From Sphacelaria rigidula (Eukaryota; Phaeophyceae; Sphacelariales): 24,299 nt of DNA. Under the pieces are notes generated by a model. It saw only the letters and a list, made by a program, of their open reading frames with translations. It was not told the DNA's origin and searched no databases. The DNA lies in NCBI GenBank assembly GCA_964200075.2, contig CAXNAA020000211.1, positions 1 through 24,299 on the forward strand, read 5' to 3'. Made by a program: the position numbers and the translations under genes. Below, one piece after another: positions 1 through 10,560 of the stretch. Every line of letters starts with the position of its first letter. Position 1 is the stretch's first letter.

Positions 1-54
1 CCGCTTTTCTCTCTCAATCGTATCATCTACTCTCAATCTCACGAAAACACTGTT
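1..54 (+). repeat. Left copy of window-bounding inverted repeat
   Basis: Bases 1-54 are the reverse complement of 24229-24282 with one mismatch (base 10 against 24273). The homology stops sharply at base 54. Its outer extent is unknown because the window starts here. The repeat contains two copies of CTCTCAAT about 20 bases apart. It could be a transposon terminus or a dispersed repeat at which a scaffold ended. Confidence 0.9.
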
Positions 55-1070
55 TATTCTGAAACCCAGATGTGGCATCGTTCATCTGACCCCATGTCAG
101 TGGCGTCTGTGTTGTAAGAGTCAAACTTGTTTCTACCGTACATTCACTAGAATTGGTCCTGCATAACTGCATCTAAAATGCGCACAGCGTGAATCGGGTT
201 CGATAATACAAAATACATAAACGACGGTATAGTCGACGTTTGACTATGTACACGACGCGGCACAGCGTGCGATCACTTTTCTCCCCGACCCGACTTCATT
301 CTGTTTCACGTCTATGACCCTTCCATAATGTATCATCACTCAGAGCCCGTGAATGTCCCTTTCTTTGGGGGTGGGCCGAGGTGAACAATTTGTTGTATTG
401 TAAATAATCGGCGCCGGCTTGCAGCATAGTACCATTTGTGGCGGGGCATTGTAATTGTTCCGAGGCGATGTAGCGTGTTGACCTCTGCTGCTGTTGATAA
501 GCACTTAGTTTTCTGTACGTGTTGCTTGGGTTGTGGTCCGCCGGTCACGGAGACCAAGCGCTGGTCTGGAAGGAACATGGGTGCAACGGCAACGATCGGA
601 GGAAGACACCCGATTGTACAGCATGCGCCGTTCGCTTCAGGCGTTTTTGCTCCAATCCGGAATCCGGTCGGTGTCCATCTCCGTTTCCGAGCCGCAAATT
701 GCAGATCCGGCAACGGTCTGATGTTCTGTCTTCGCATGATGCCATTCGGGCTGGTGTGTCGGCAAGATGTTCACCCATGTTCGTTGAATCTTCGTAAGCT
801 CCGGCACACAAGCGATCTGTATGCATCGTTGGATCTTCCGGGTCTTCGGACCGATCAACAGGGGGGCTACACTCTTCCGGTCGTTGGGTTTCGGCATTTT
901 TTTTGGTGGGGTATAGTTTCACCGAAATTGGCTATGGTTGTGACTGCTCGGCGTGACTTGTGCTGAGACGGCGGTACGGTCACCACTTCACAAAAGAGGG
1001 TCAACAGGAAAGCAAAAAAGGGTAGATATAACTTCTTAGCAGATGGCAGGGTGTACCTTCCTGGTTTGTT
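55..1070. other. No supported gene; overlapping unassigned ORFs
   Basis: Several ORFs of 80-176 codons overlap on both strands between 336 and 966, including + 436-966 and - 545-922. None shows a coherent domain, and they overlap so heavily that at most one could be real. The block could be a degenerate mobile element. Bases 55-335 show nothing recognisable. Confidence 0.5.
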
Positions 1071-1304
1071 TACAAAAAAGGGTACGCTCACAGGCTCTCA
1101 TTTTCGGCGCCGTAGTTCAGCCCAGTAACACTTGTGAAAATGAAAAAAAGTGGACGGGCATGCTGCCCAGACACCTTGGGCGTGAGGCTGAGGTTTTGGA
1201 ACGTGTTTCCGAGGTGTTCAGCCAGCGTGCAGCGCCGCGCCCCAGAACGAAAAAAGCGTTACCCTTTTTTGTTCCGAAAGCACCAGGGTGTACCCTTTTT
1301 TGTA
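1071..1304. mobile_element. Short element with 15-bp perfect inverted termini (MITE-like)
   Basis: TACAAAAAAGGGTAC at 1071-1085 is the exact reverse complement of GTACCCTTTTTTGTA at 1290-1304. Related partial motifs occur at about 1013-1024 (GCAAAAAAGGGTA) and 1257-1272 (GCGTTACCCTTTTTTG), suggesting nested or degraded copies. There is no convincing target-site duplication and no coding capacity. A small non-autonomous transposon is the simplest reading, but chance pairing of low-complexity termini cannot be excluded. Confidence 0.4.
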
Positions 1305-1823
1305 CATTGCCCAAAAATAAAAATAATAAACAAAAAGTGCGTATCTATGAAGCTTCAATTCTTCGCATAACTTCGGAGCCAAGTGAGGCCGAGTTATATT
1401 CATGGGTTTCGGCAATACATTGCACATCACACGTTCACGACAAGAAAAAGATCAGACAAATACCAAAATGCTCTGCAATGCTTGCTCAATCAAGCTGAAC
1501 GCATCTATCTGCACCGCCAATTTGCGTCCAATGTACGTCGCATCTTGTGGTGGCAGATGGAGCCAACAATCATGGGCGGTACCTCACACAAGTCGCCCCA
1601 AAATGACCATGTATTGAGCGTTTCTTGATGTGAAGGGAAAAAAAAACTACAACAGCCGGAGGGGGCGGGGGGGGGGTACGTGAGTCTCGGAAGGTTTTTT
1701 TCGGGCACCCCTGGTTGTGACAAATAAAAAGAGATTGAAACGGAGAAGACCGGCGGCAACCATTTTTACTGTGGAAGACCAAAGGAGACTCAGACTCATA
1801 CTTCATGGATGTGCCGAAAATGA
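1305..1823. other. Non-coding, no recognisable feature except a G-run
   Basis: I see no supported gene. The stretch contains a purine/G-rich tract around 1659-1676, with ten consecutive G at 1667-1676. The overlapping ORFs here are short and inconsistent. Confidence 0.5.
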
Positions 1824-2141
1824 AACCCCGGAGCGGTCGGGTTGGGTTTGTCCAATGATATCACGCGATGTGCGAAGTGTGTCCAATTGTATGCATCGAC
1901 AAAACTCTCGCAAAACGGTGCAAACTCCTATATTTGTGATTTTTGTCAGTGGGAATCTGCGGAATACCTCAATTTGAGTTCGGTGCAAGAATATGTCACA
2001 TTAGTGTACTCAAACTTGGACTGGCGCGCTAATATACTAGAAATTAGAGTGGTGCACCGTTTTGGTGGGCTGCATCATCATCATCATCATCATCATCAAC
2101 ACTTGGCGAGCGGAGAAAGTCACATTAAACGGCGACAATGA
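1824..2141 (+). CDS. Possible zinc-finger ORF fragment
   Basis: An open frame from 1824 (first ATG at 1854) to the TGA at 2139-2141 includes TRCAKCVQLY followed, after an 18-residue spacer, by YICDFCQWE. This is a C-x2-C-x18-C-x2-C arrangement that could bind zinc. The spacing and flanking residues loosely recall the zinc finger of Sec23/Sec24 COPII proteins, but no other Sec23/24 motif follows. The frame then runs into a poly-His stretch made by the CAT microsatellite, which argues that the true coding part, if any, ends earlier. It may be an exon, a decayed fragment or chance. Confidence 0.2.
   Translation, partial: NPGAVGLGLSNDITRCAKCVQLYASTKLSQNGANSYICDFCQWESAEYLNLSSVQEYVTLVYSNLDWRANILEIRVVHRFGGLHHHHHHHHQHLASGESHIKRRQ
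2073..2098. repeat. (CAT)n microsatellite
   Basis: Nearly nine uninterrupted CAT units are visible. The tract reads as poly-His in one + frame and as poly-Met in a - frame, which accounts for the artefactual ORFs over it. Confidence 0.97.
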
Positions 2142-3165
2142 TGTGGCGGAGTGAGTGGAAATCCCGTCGCCACATGTGGAAGAGGTGGCTGAGAAGTACA
2201 ACCAGGACGCTGCCAAGCGTTTCGCTGAAAAAGCTGCAAGAGCGGTTAGGGCAGCCCATCGCCCCCCGGCGCACACCGACCCCCCGCTCGCTTACCGAAC
2301 GTCAGCACAGTAACCGCAGCAAGAGAAACGCTGCGAGGCACACAGGATTATGTGGAACATATCAGGCGGACGTGACTGCCAGCGTCCAGACAGGCGACAA
2401 ATTCGCGAATGGTCGACAACCGACCGCGGCAGCCTTTCGCAACTAGCCTAACCCCAAGTATTACTACAGTCAGCAAACGCACTCCACACTTCACTACAGT
2501 CCAGTATAAGTGGATAACGATGTTACGGTGTTCCATGTCAGAAGACAGAAGGTGTGTAATATCATTGCATGAAACCCGAACGCCGCCCACGAGGACAGAC
2601 GGTCCGAACGCGATAGCGCAAGCCGGAGTAGTACACCTCACGCGGCACGAAGTGGGGCTCTGCAACGTTCAGGCATGATCTACCCGCATTATAGAGGTGA
2701 TTTTGTGGAAACGTACAGCACAAAACGCAGGATGAGATATGCGGTAAGATCACAGCCTACGAAGTGACAGCCTGTATCGGATATGTCAAAGTAACGGCCC
2801 CCGCCTATGCGGCACCAGCAGTATGTAAAACGGCGGGGTACATGGCATCCTCGTCGCCGTTATGGAATGATCGACGCGCAGTGCGATGCCGTGTAAGCGC
2901 GGACGACGGAGTACAGTAACGTACACGACGTATGCTTGTACTTGAAATAAGCTAAAAATATCATGATCACACGCAGTACACAGCAGTAGGTGAACACATC
3001 CCCACAGGGCCTGACGGTGACTGTCTCCGAATACAGACAGTAGACGAAGGCATGACTGAGGTTAATGTGCCGTCGGCGTCGCAGGCTTGCCATGATGCGG
3101 CACGGAGCATCTACTGCAGGTGCGGCGTGAAGATTGCTTCACGAAAGGTCAGCCGTGCACTCTAG
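2103..3165 (+). pseudogene. Broken coding-like frame, unidentified
   Basis: One + frame gives three protein-like segments separated by stops. 2155-2310 includes HVEEVAEKYNQDAAKRFAEK and continues past a TAA to 2444. 2701-2919 includes KITAYEVTACIGYVKVTAP. 2956-3165 includes TVDEGMTEVNVPSASQA and CRCGVKIAS. A TGA at 2152-2154 interrupts the first segment. Between them another frame (2409-2678) is open. The pattern fits an old gene or mobile-element ORF broken by stops and a frameshift, or exons whose borders I cannot place. I recognise no family, and overlapping minus-strand ORFs weaken the case. Confidence 0.25.
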
Positions 3166-3774
3166 CGAGGGTTAAAAAACACCGACAGGCCGAACAATCC
3201 GTCATACCCATAAAATAGGGAACCTTTTTTCCCTTCACGCCCCATTCGCACGGGTCTGAAAAACACGCTTTGGGCTAATCGTTTGCTCAATGGCTGTAGA
3301 AAAACAACCATTACTTGCCCGAAAAAATATGAAATGAAATGGCCAATTTTCCATCGACGGTTCCAAAAGGGTTTAATACACCAAAATGTTGGGCTTTTCA
3401 TGCGCGCATATAATCTCGCATAAAACGGGGTTTTGTGCATACCTCACGCGTTTTTTGAAAACATACCAGTCTGGGCCGAAATATAACCAGGATCCAAAAA
3501 AACCGAACTTGAAGCCTGATATGGATGGACCGCCCTAGAATGACTGTCGAGCAATTCCACAAGCGTGATGCAAGTGAGGCGAAGTTGAGGTTATTAATAG
3601 GCAAGTCCCCTGGATGACCCGGTGATGCCATAGTAGCGCCCCCGGTTTTTCCTGGATTCCCCTGGATTCCCCTGGGATTTCAAGTGCAGATATCACACAG
3701 TGCCCTCTTGCTAGTGCACTTCTGGCCAAAATGCCCCACGTATTAGCGTGCTCCATACTATGGTACATGGTACA
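3166..3774. other. No supported gene; short tandem repeat
   Basis: The sequence is AT-richer than its left neighbour, with runs of A and T, and carries only short unconvincing minus-strand ORFs. A 10-bp unit, CCTGGATTCC, is repeated in tandem at 3651-3670 and continues partially to 3676. Confidence 0.6.
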
Positions 3775-4146
3775 CTATACGCGGCACACATGAGGGGTTT
3801 CGTTGCTCAATGGATCCTCGGAGCACAGGAGACGAAGGGAAACATATCCGCGCATCGCTTCAGGTCCCCCTTCACTAATTGTGTTGTTGCTGCTCTTGAG
3901 GAGCTGCTCGATCAACGCGCGTCTCTCATTTTCCTTGGGATTCCTTCTCGACACCCTCTCAGCAGTGCCTCCGGCAAGGGACATGTTCATCAGCAGACCG
4001 GAAGGCGTTTTCACGATGATTGCCACACGAGAGCTCTGCCTACCCCTGCTTTGGGTGCTGTTGTCGCGTCCAGGACTGTGCTGTTTTGAAAGAGCAACGG
4101 CCTTGACAGCCCCGCGAGAACGCCAGGAAAACGATGAAGAAAACAA
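3775..4146 (-). CDS. Hypothetical ORF, 123 codons
   Basis: The frame encodes a Ser/Arg-rich protein of 123 residues. Its middle and C-terminal parts look moderately protein-like, including KENERRALIEQLLKSSNNT. No domain is recognised. A plus-strand ORF (3803-4162) overlaps nearly all of it, so either or both may be spurious. No convincing splice site or promoter marks it as an exon. Confidence 0.2.
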   Translation of the reverse strand: MFSSSFSWRSRGAVKAVALSKQHSPGRDNSTQSRGRQSSRVAIIVKTPSGLLMNMSLAGGTAERVSRRNPKENERRALIEQLLKSSNNTISEGGPEAMRGYVSLRLLCSEDPLSNETPHVCRV

Positions 4147-6167
4147 TCGACCTGAAGGTTGAAACTGCCAGAGTTATTGCGCCGCATGTTCAAATCCTGC
4201 TTACATTCCGGCCCAGACTGGTATGTTTTTGTGCACTTCAGCACAGCAAAGGTATGAAAACCAAGTTTTACGCATGATTTGGCGCATACAACTACAACGG
4301 GATTATGCATCTCATGCGCAGCAGCTAGTAGCTGCCCACGGGTGCTCCATGTGGCGTGGCTCGTCGAGTCGTGGCGTTTGTGTTCGTAGTTTCTTGTTTT
4401 GAACTTTGTTGCGGGTCTGAAATCGGTTATCGTGCTGTATGTGAACTACTCTGTTTATGTGAAACTGATCAAAGTAAATGTGCAGTTTTTCACATCAAAC
4501 GTAGGCTTTTGCTTTTCACGTCCTTTTTCTTGTCATTCTGGAAGAATCCTAACCCTAACGTTGCTTACCCTGAGTACGTTCCATGCGGGGTGCCGCCAGG
4601 AACCGCCTCAAGGAGGATGCGAAAAAGGCGCATAATTTTCATCTTTGAGCATTAAAAAAGTAAAGCCTACAAAATGCTGCGACATCTCTGCAATCAAATG
4701 TGAAAAATGAGTGGAATATGAGTCGACAAGTAGCTTTAATTGGCCCATCGAATACGTGCTGGCTCAGCTTGTTTGCCTCAATCTGCACGCACCCGCTTCG
4801 CTTGTCTTCCCCGATCACAGCACCGACTGTTGCTGGAGTACCAGAAAAGATGCAACAGACAGCTGCACGGCCGTGACGTGACGATTGTTTCAACCTTTCT
4901 TCGTTTGGACAGCACTTTGATCCCACCCCAATCATGCGTAGACAGAAACACAGCATGCAGCAGTACTACTGTTCAGGCACTCTCCAGTGCACATCGCACC
5001 ATGATCGCCGTAGAATGTCGAGATACACAACAGCACAGCGACAACTACAGCATGGAAATTATGGGTTTGGGAAGCGCCTTGTTCGTTTGAGTCGAGACGA
5101 AACAGCCAACACACCATGAATAAAGCGCAAGGTCCACAAATCAAACACATCCGACTCCTGTACATCCGCACACGCCACGAATGTACAGCAGGTACACCTC
5201 CCACCAAATTCGCCGCGCCCGTTCAGCTGTTGAGCATCAGCTGTGAGTGTTGAAATCTCGACTCATGCACGACCAACCACATAGATGTACTGCCGCCATC
5301 GCGATCACCGCAACTGTACTCTCGAAAACAAATTCCGAACTGCTCCCCCAAGAAGCCACCCAAATGGCGGCCAAGTGACGACTGAGCGCCCAAAAGGTGT
5401 TGATGCCAATCAACATTGTATTCATCGCATCGTCCGCTTCAGTCGGCACGTGATGCGCGGTGTACCAAGGAATTCGCGACGTCGTTGCGACGACGACGGT
5501 GCTCGTGTGAAAGATGAATATGGAAAGCACGTAGCGATATTATGGCACCATAGTGCGATACCGTAGTCTCATCGAAGACGCGGCGACCATTTCTCTGCGC
5601 TCCTTGCGATACCTTCTTTCTGCTTATTGTGTACAACGGCGCCCCGCACTCGTCACCACTTCTCGTGAGTGCCAAGCCATCCGTTCCTGCTACGTGGTTG
5701 CTGTGCTGAGCATGTTCGTTTTGGCAATACTGTACGGTACCCGTGTTGACGTTGTCCGTGTAGCTGTAACGTCGAGGTATGACACTGCAAGTGCACAGTC
5801 TGTACCTTTTGCACGTAAAACGAGAAGTTTTATGCGAAGTGCTTTTCATTCTTTGGACTTGGCTTCGTCTGGAAACAGTATCACCAGCCGACAGTCCGGG
5901 AAGTTCACGGGGAGCTGAGGTGTGGAGGTTCAAAATTGGAAGGAAGGAGACGTTCCCCTATTCCCCCGATGGTGTGACAAAACTTCCTAGATCCACTATG
6001 CGTGTTTCCGGGTTTCTTGATCGGGCAACAGGCCCGAAGGGAGTGGACTCATCATCCTGACAGTTTCAATCGGTCGAATATTTCATCATATCCCCGTACA
6101 ACTCGTTAAGTACTGTTCACTTGGCGTTCAAGCAATATTTTGATCATTTCTGCGAAGGGCCAATCAA
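4147..6167. other. No supported gene; many short overlapping ORFs
   Basis: ORFs of 60-164 codons overlap on both strands (for example - 5439-5933, + 5553-5918 and - 5237-5530), none with a recognisable domain. The - 5237-5530 frame is hydrophobic and could mimic membrane segments, but it lacks an ATG start at its 5' end. CCTAACCCTAACG at 4548-4560 is a two-unit telomere-like match, too short to mean more than chance. Confidence 0.5.
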
Positions 6168-6764
6168 CTATTGAAGCACACGAAAAAAATAAGCGAATGT
6201 TTTGCGCCTTGGGAGCCAGTTTTGCAGCACGCCTTTCCCTCCCTTGTGGTGGCAAAGTAGCTGCACACTTGTCGCAGAACACCAAGCAGATGCAGTGACA
6301 AAGAGAGAGAAGGAGCGTAGATGGGGTGTAGTGTACAGCGATGACTCACTGATTGTTTCGTAGTGATGTATCAAGCCGCTCGAGGAGTGAGGTATCGCGG
6401 AATCGAAACATGCTCGGGTGTGCTGTTGATAGCACTGCCTCCCGAGGTACCGAGAATGCGAAGGCATCGGCGAGAGTATGTCATTTGTGTACATGGAGCG
6501 GTAGTGATAATCGGCACGCTCCGCGCGCGAAGCATGAAAGTGAGGGTTCTCTCCCTGGAAAAATGATTGACGGAAAACGTGCGTATGCTTGACTTCACTC
6601 AAATCCAACATGTAATATAAATAAGCATGCCGTGTCACTTGAACAGACATTGTTCCGAAGCAAAATTGACCGTGAGCGATTTTTGGCGATGTGGTCGTGG
6701 GAATCGCGGTCGAAATTTTATGAAGCAGGGTATCGAGAGACACTTGCGGCGCGGGAGATGACAA
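6168..6764 (-). CDS. Hypothetical ORF, 198 codons
   Basis: Apart from low-complexity frames, this is one of the two longest ATG-initiated open frames in the window. It encodes a protein rich in Ser, His and Tyr beginning MSSPAPQVSLDTLL, with no signal peptide, transmembrane segment or known motif. Plus-strand ORFs at 6353-6592 and 6363-6566 overlap it. At this base composition a frame of this length is uncommon but not exceptional in 24 kb, so evidence for a real gene is weak. Confidence 0.2.
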   Translation of the reverse strand: MSSPAPQVSLDTLLHKISTAIPTTTSPKIAHGQFCFGTMSVQVTRHAYLYYMLDLSEVKHTHVFRQSFFQGENPHFHASRAERADYHYRSMYTNDILSPMPSHSRYLGRQCYQQHTRACFDSAIPHSSSGLIHHYETISESSLYTTPHLRSFSLFVTASAWCSATSVQLLCHHKGGKGVLQNWLPRRKTFAYFFRVLQ

Positions 6765-7746
6765 AGGGATAACGCCACGCCGACAGTGGTGTTGAGGAAA
6801 TCGTGGAGGATGACGGTGGTCTCCTTGTTTGAATACATGAGAAGGAGAAAACTCGACTTTGGCGGCATAGTTTCACCCCTTACAGTACCGTATGGCATGT
6901 TTTGTCAGCTCGTAAAGGCCAACATTATGCCTATATGATGAAGAACACTTAAAAAATATGCGATTTCATGCGGGGTAGTAGCAGCTCATAAGGTCGACTC
7001 GTGATATAGTTCTTTCGAACGTACGCGTTTTCATCTTGGGGGTCAGGTGTAGCCGCTCAGCTTTCATGCCGACACCAACGAAGACCGGGACAGAATGCCC
7101 CTGTATCCGGAATTGGGTAGGCCTATAAAGTCGAGAGTGTTTTGAGCAGGCCCGAGCTCGGCCGTTCTTAATTTTATTCCTGTGCACATGTCCAGGAAGC
7201 CTGAACGTGTCTGACACAAGAGTTGCGCAAAGTTTCAATTGAATTGGGGTCGAGTACTGCTGTGGTACCGAGCCTCCCTCAGCGCTGCCTCAGGTGTATA
7301 ATTTCGGGATGACAAACCTGCCGCACACTTCTGGGGAGGGCGGTGACACTGGGGGGTGTTTGGGATATGAGAGCCATGATGAGCTGAAATCGAGGATTGT
7401 TTAGCTCGAGATGAGACTCAGTGATCCGTTCATGGGCTGTTGCACAATCTCTGACCCGCTGTTGGTCCAGCCGTCGTTGGAAAATAGCCGTGAAAAACCC
7501 GCTGAAGAATAAATTCTGGAAAGGAGCATCGAGTAAAAGGGCTTGAACACGCAGTTTTAACTGGCATGGGGCACCGGAAGTGTGCCGGCATCATCAGTCC
7601 TACGCCGACCGTAAGCTCCGATCTCAAACTAGTGTAATAATTCTGGTGGTCTCCGTTTTTTCTTCGTCCTTGCGAGTTGTTGAGGGCTGATGCCCGATTA
7701 TCATCGCCCTCGAAATCACTCTCACAAAAATGAATCGTTTTGGTAT
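6765..7746. other. No recognisable feature
   Basis: Only short unconvincing ORFs are present, such as - 6966-7238 and - 7430-7816. No repeat, RNA or conserved motif was seen. Confidence 0.5.
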
Positions 7747-8360
7747 TTATAAAAAGTGAAAACGGAGAAACAACCGGATGAGGATGCGAAAAGGACGTTG
7801 ACAAAATGGTCGGCACGAGTGGGCTGTTCGGCTCTTCATGGGGGCACAGCTGGCGTTCCCATCATGATCAGCAGTCGCCGCGCGTGGAACAGACACCCAA
7901 CGTGCACAGCTCCCAAAGAGAGACGCGCACAGCCACATCCCTCCGCACTTGGTCGAGTCAGTGAGCATGGACCCATCGGCGGGCAGTACGAACAAGGGAT
8001 TCCCAGCAGGGTGACAATCACGCGCAAGGTGCGTGGGCATTGTCACACGGTCGAATAACGAATCGTCTCCAGGACGAGGAAGAGCAGCAGCAGCAGCAGC
8101 AGCAGTATCGGCAGCGGCTGATTCAACCCCACCTCCAACCATACACAGCTGCTGGTACAGTAGTAAAGATGATGCGGCTTCTTCTCCTGCTGTGGGAGGC
8201 GGTCCGCGTTCGACCGTGCGACAAACCTTGTGCACCTTGCGCGTGATTGCCGCCCCGCTGGCAATCCCTGCTCTGTCTGTGTGTTGTTGCTGTCATTGCA
8301 ATCTCGGTGTTCTTCCTTCTTGCCTTCCATGGGAAAAGGCAGGCGATTTGTCGCGATGAT
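7747..8360. other. Cluster of overlapping ORFs around a CAG repeat
   Basis: Long open frames occupy several registers: + 7756-8058, + 8033-8359, + 8040-8246 and - 7747-8235. The AGC/CAG tract at 8083-8105 reads as poly-Gln, poly-Ala or poly-Ser by frame. Acceptor-like tctccag just before 8072 and donor-like AAG/gtgcgt at about 8030 are present. A fast-evolving gene with a homopolymeric amino-acid tract is possible, but I cannot decide strand or frame. Confidence 0.25.
8083..8105. repeat. (AGC)n microsatellite
   Basis: Seven to eight uninterrupted AGC/CAG units. In the + 8040-8246 frame this gives poly-Gln after an acidic stretch; in the minus frame it gives poly-Ala. Confidence 0.97.
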
Positions 8361-8473
8361 GACATCGTGAACCATTATATCATTGTCGTCATCACATGTT
8401 TCACTATGATTGTTTTGTCCCGTTAACCCTTTTGAAACCAAATTCCCAGAAACATGCTGTTCGCACATGGGGG

Positions 8474-8700
8474 CCTTTTTGTGAAGCGGCATCATTTATA
8501 CTTGAAAACGACTGACGATGACATCGAGTAACAAAAAGACCTCTGAGTGCATACACCGTGTTTCTGGGAGTCCGGTCCCAAAAGAGTTGAGACGGGACCC
8601 AAGCCCGCCGTATAAGTATAGCCGGCAATATCGCCAGTTGTAAGACCTCGCTGAACCCAAGGGTATGTGACGAAACGAAATCATCCGCCTCGTTACTCTC
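8474..8700 (-). repeat. Dispersed repeat family D, inverted copy
   Basis: In reverse complement this matches the region around 11440-11600 inside gene 1 intron 1. The best core is 8486-8518 against the complement of 11545-11582, both containing GGCATCATTT-x-TACTTGAAAA. Further out, GGGTCCC and CTTTTGGGACC blocks also correspond. The core can fold as an imperfect hairpin. Confidence 0.6.
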
Positions 8701-8791
8701 ATCCCGCTCCATGAGTGCTTCCACATGGCGGGTCCACCACTTACTGCATGCACGCACAGGCCAGTTTTATGCGTGGCAGGTACGAAAATGA

Positions 8792-8810
8792 CCCCCCCCC
8801 CCCTTTTTTT
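8792..8810. repeat. C12-T7 homopolymer junction
   Basis: Twelve C are followed by seven T. Comparable poly-pyrimidine or poly-T/poly-G junctions occur at 9821-9836, 21963-21977 and 22209-22223. No gene lies between here and the repeat at 9221. Confidence 0.9.
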
Positions 8811-9220
8811 ATTCGTCCGCACGAGACAGGTAGGGGGTCTTGACCATGCTCTCCGCTATTTGTAGTTTCGTACAGCGCTTTCGGGTGCGCTCAACCCCGC
8901 CGCCACTTCGAACTCAGCCCCACAGCTTGGTTGTTATGAAGGTGGTCAGGTGCACGGGTAGGCACCAAGGTGGGGGTGCCCCCCCACTCAGGTAGTCTCG
9001 GACTTGCATGCCATCCTCACCATGCTGACGTCCCTTTGATGTCCCCCAGGTAGACTCTGTACACGGCTCACCCTACCCGTCCGAGCGTTGTTCCTCAAAA
9101 TGACCGTAGTTGGTATAAGTGTGACCAGGTATCGCTTTGTGCGGAATGCACGAGTGTGATTTTTTTTTTTTTCCCTCGCACTTTGTACCCCTCCCCTTCC
9201 TCGGGATGAGTCCGTGGTCT

Positions 9221-9386
9221 CGGGGGATCAACCCATCTCTTCCCCGGTACGCGCCTTTCATTTTGGCCTCGCGGATTGGGTCAGCACTCTCGCACCGTGT
9301 CAAATCACGTGTAGTCAATTACCTTGTTTCCTCATGTTCCCACGCATTCCACGGTGGAAATCATACATTACGAAGAAAAAACCCAA
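9221..9386 (+). repeat. Dispersed repeat R1, + copy
   Basis: This aligns along its whole length with the reverse complement of 12781-12945, roughly 70% identical by eye. Shared blocks include CATCTCTTCCC, CGGTAC, TTTTGG and GTGGAAATCA. Translations also correspond (RY-x-P...SAL-x-H and GN-x2-LRRK), so both copies may derive from a once-coding element, but no family is recognised. Confidence 0.8.
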
Positions 9387-10340
9387 CGAATCGGGTGACT
9401 GTACTGGATATGAGGGAGGTACACCGCCCGTTGGTCTGCCGATTTTGCAAGCAGGTACGCACCCGCGACGATTGTCTTCTTCGTGAAGAATAACTCCCCA
9501 TCTCCACCTACTCGGTCGTCGAGTATCAATCAAAACATCATGCAAAAAAAACTCGGAAGTCAATAATGAAGGGCGTTTTTCTCCCTCGAAACTTCGTTGC
9601 AGGCGATATGGCAAAAGGTGCAATGACCTCCTGTCGTTGGGGATGCACCCAGCGCTCATCTGGGGGGTCTAGTGGCCTAGGGCTTTATGGGCACCAGATG
9701 TCGCAGATTGACTCTCGAGCGGCCTGTGGATTTATGTAAAGAAATTGCTGCTCAGACTCACTCGTTCAGTGCCATGACCCCGGGTTGGACGTGAAACAGA
9801 CGAACCTTTTGTCGTCGCCGTTTTTTTGGGGGGGGGTGCTCATTTGTTGCTTGCCCTAATATTTTGATCTTTGACCGCGTTTTTGTTTGTTTTTTGTGGG
9901 GGAGGGAGAGAGTTGTTCTCGATGAAGAGACAAACCCAAGGCTCTTGGCATGACCGGTGTTACACTTGTCTTTTTTCTTGTATCCACATTCCTGAACTGA
10001 TTGAAAGATTGGTCGTGTGAAATTTTCATCTTTTTTTGTTCTCGCCGTCTGGTTCAAAAGTGGTTCCGCGAGACTTGTGCGTAGTTGAGAGATGGTCATT
10101 TGATATTTTCCCCCCACCTTTGCCGTTCCACTGGAGGGACGGCCATTTCAGTCGTGTACCCTGTTCAGAGATTGATGGTCATATGAAAGCTTGCCCTGCC
10201 CGTGAAATGCCTCCAAAGCAACGCACGCATGAAAAAGAAATACATTGCCACGCATACATCACGCGTCATCATTACTCGTGCATCATGCCACGATGTAACT
10301 GACCCTCTTGCAATACATAACGACACACCCGGGGTGGTGA
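9387..10340. other. No supported gene except one short ORF
   Basis: A 57-codon ATG ORF occupies 9566-9739 on the + strand (MKGVFLPRNFVAGDMAKG...). It has a Cys/Gly/Ser-rich middle and no known relatives. The rest holds a T7-G9 junction at 9821-9836 and low-complexity T-rich sequence to about 10050. Nothing else is recognisable. Confidence 0.4.
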
Positions 10341-10560
10341 TTTAGCCTGACATTTTCCCTTCCTTTTATCCTCCTCTCTTCTTGTATTCTTTCCTGCTTA
10401 CAGGCCCCTGCTTGTGTCCCCTCTCTTTTATCATTTCCTCCCTCTTGTGGGTTTTTCTCATGCGAGTGTTTCGATGTGCTTCCTGTACCATGGGTACGGC
10501 TATTTTGTGAGCAGAGCTGGATGATGACTCTTGGCGGGTCAGTCAATGTGCGATAATCAA
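10341..10560 (+). repeat. Dispersed repeat family C, partial copy
   Basis: A pyrimidine-rich stretch is followed by GCTGGATGATGACTC, GGGTCAGT and AATGTGCGATAATCA near 10516-10559. The same order of blocks occurs at 23083-23126 and, more diverged, at 11450-11495. Confidence 0.65.

Noticed and set aside
436-966. Reverse-transcriptase-like MPFGL string on the + strand and EHLAD string (copia RNase H-like) on the - strand
   Set aside because: Each is an isolated five-residue match without neighbouring motifs, and they are on opposite strands of the same DNA.
2037-2276. Minus-strand ORF with a poly-Met stretch
   Set aside because: The stretch is the CAT microsatellite read in reverse, and the remainder has no domain.
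4548-4560. Telomere-like CCTAACCCTAACG
   Set aside because: Only two imperfect units, so chance is sufficient. The similar GGTTAGGGT at 12398 belongs to a different minisatellite.
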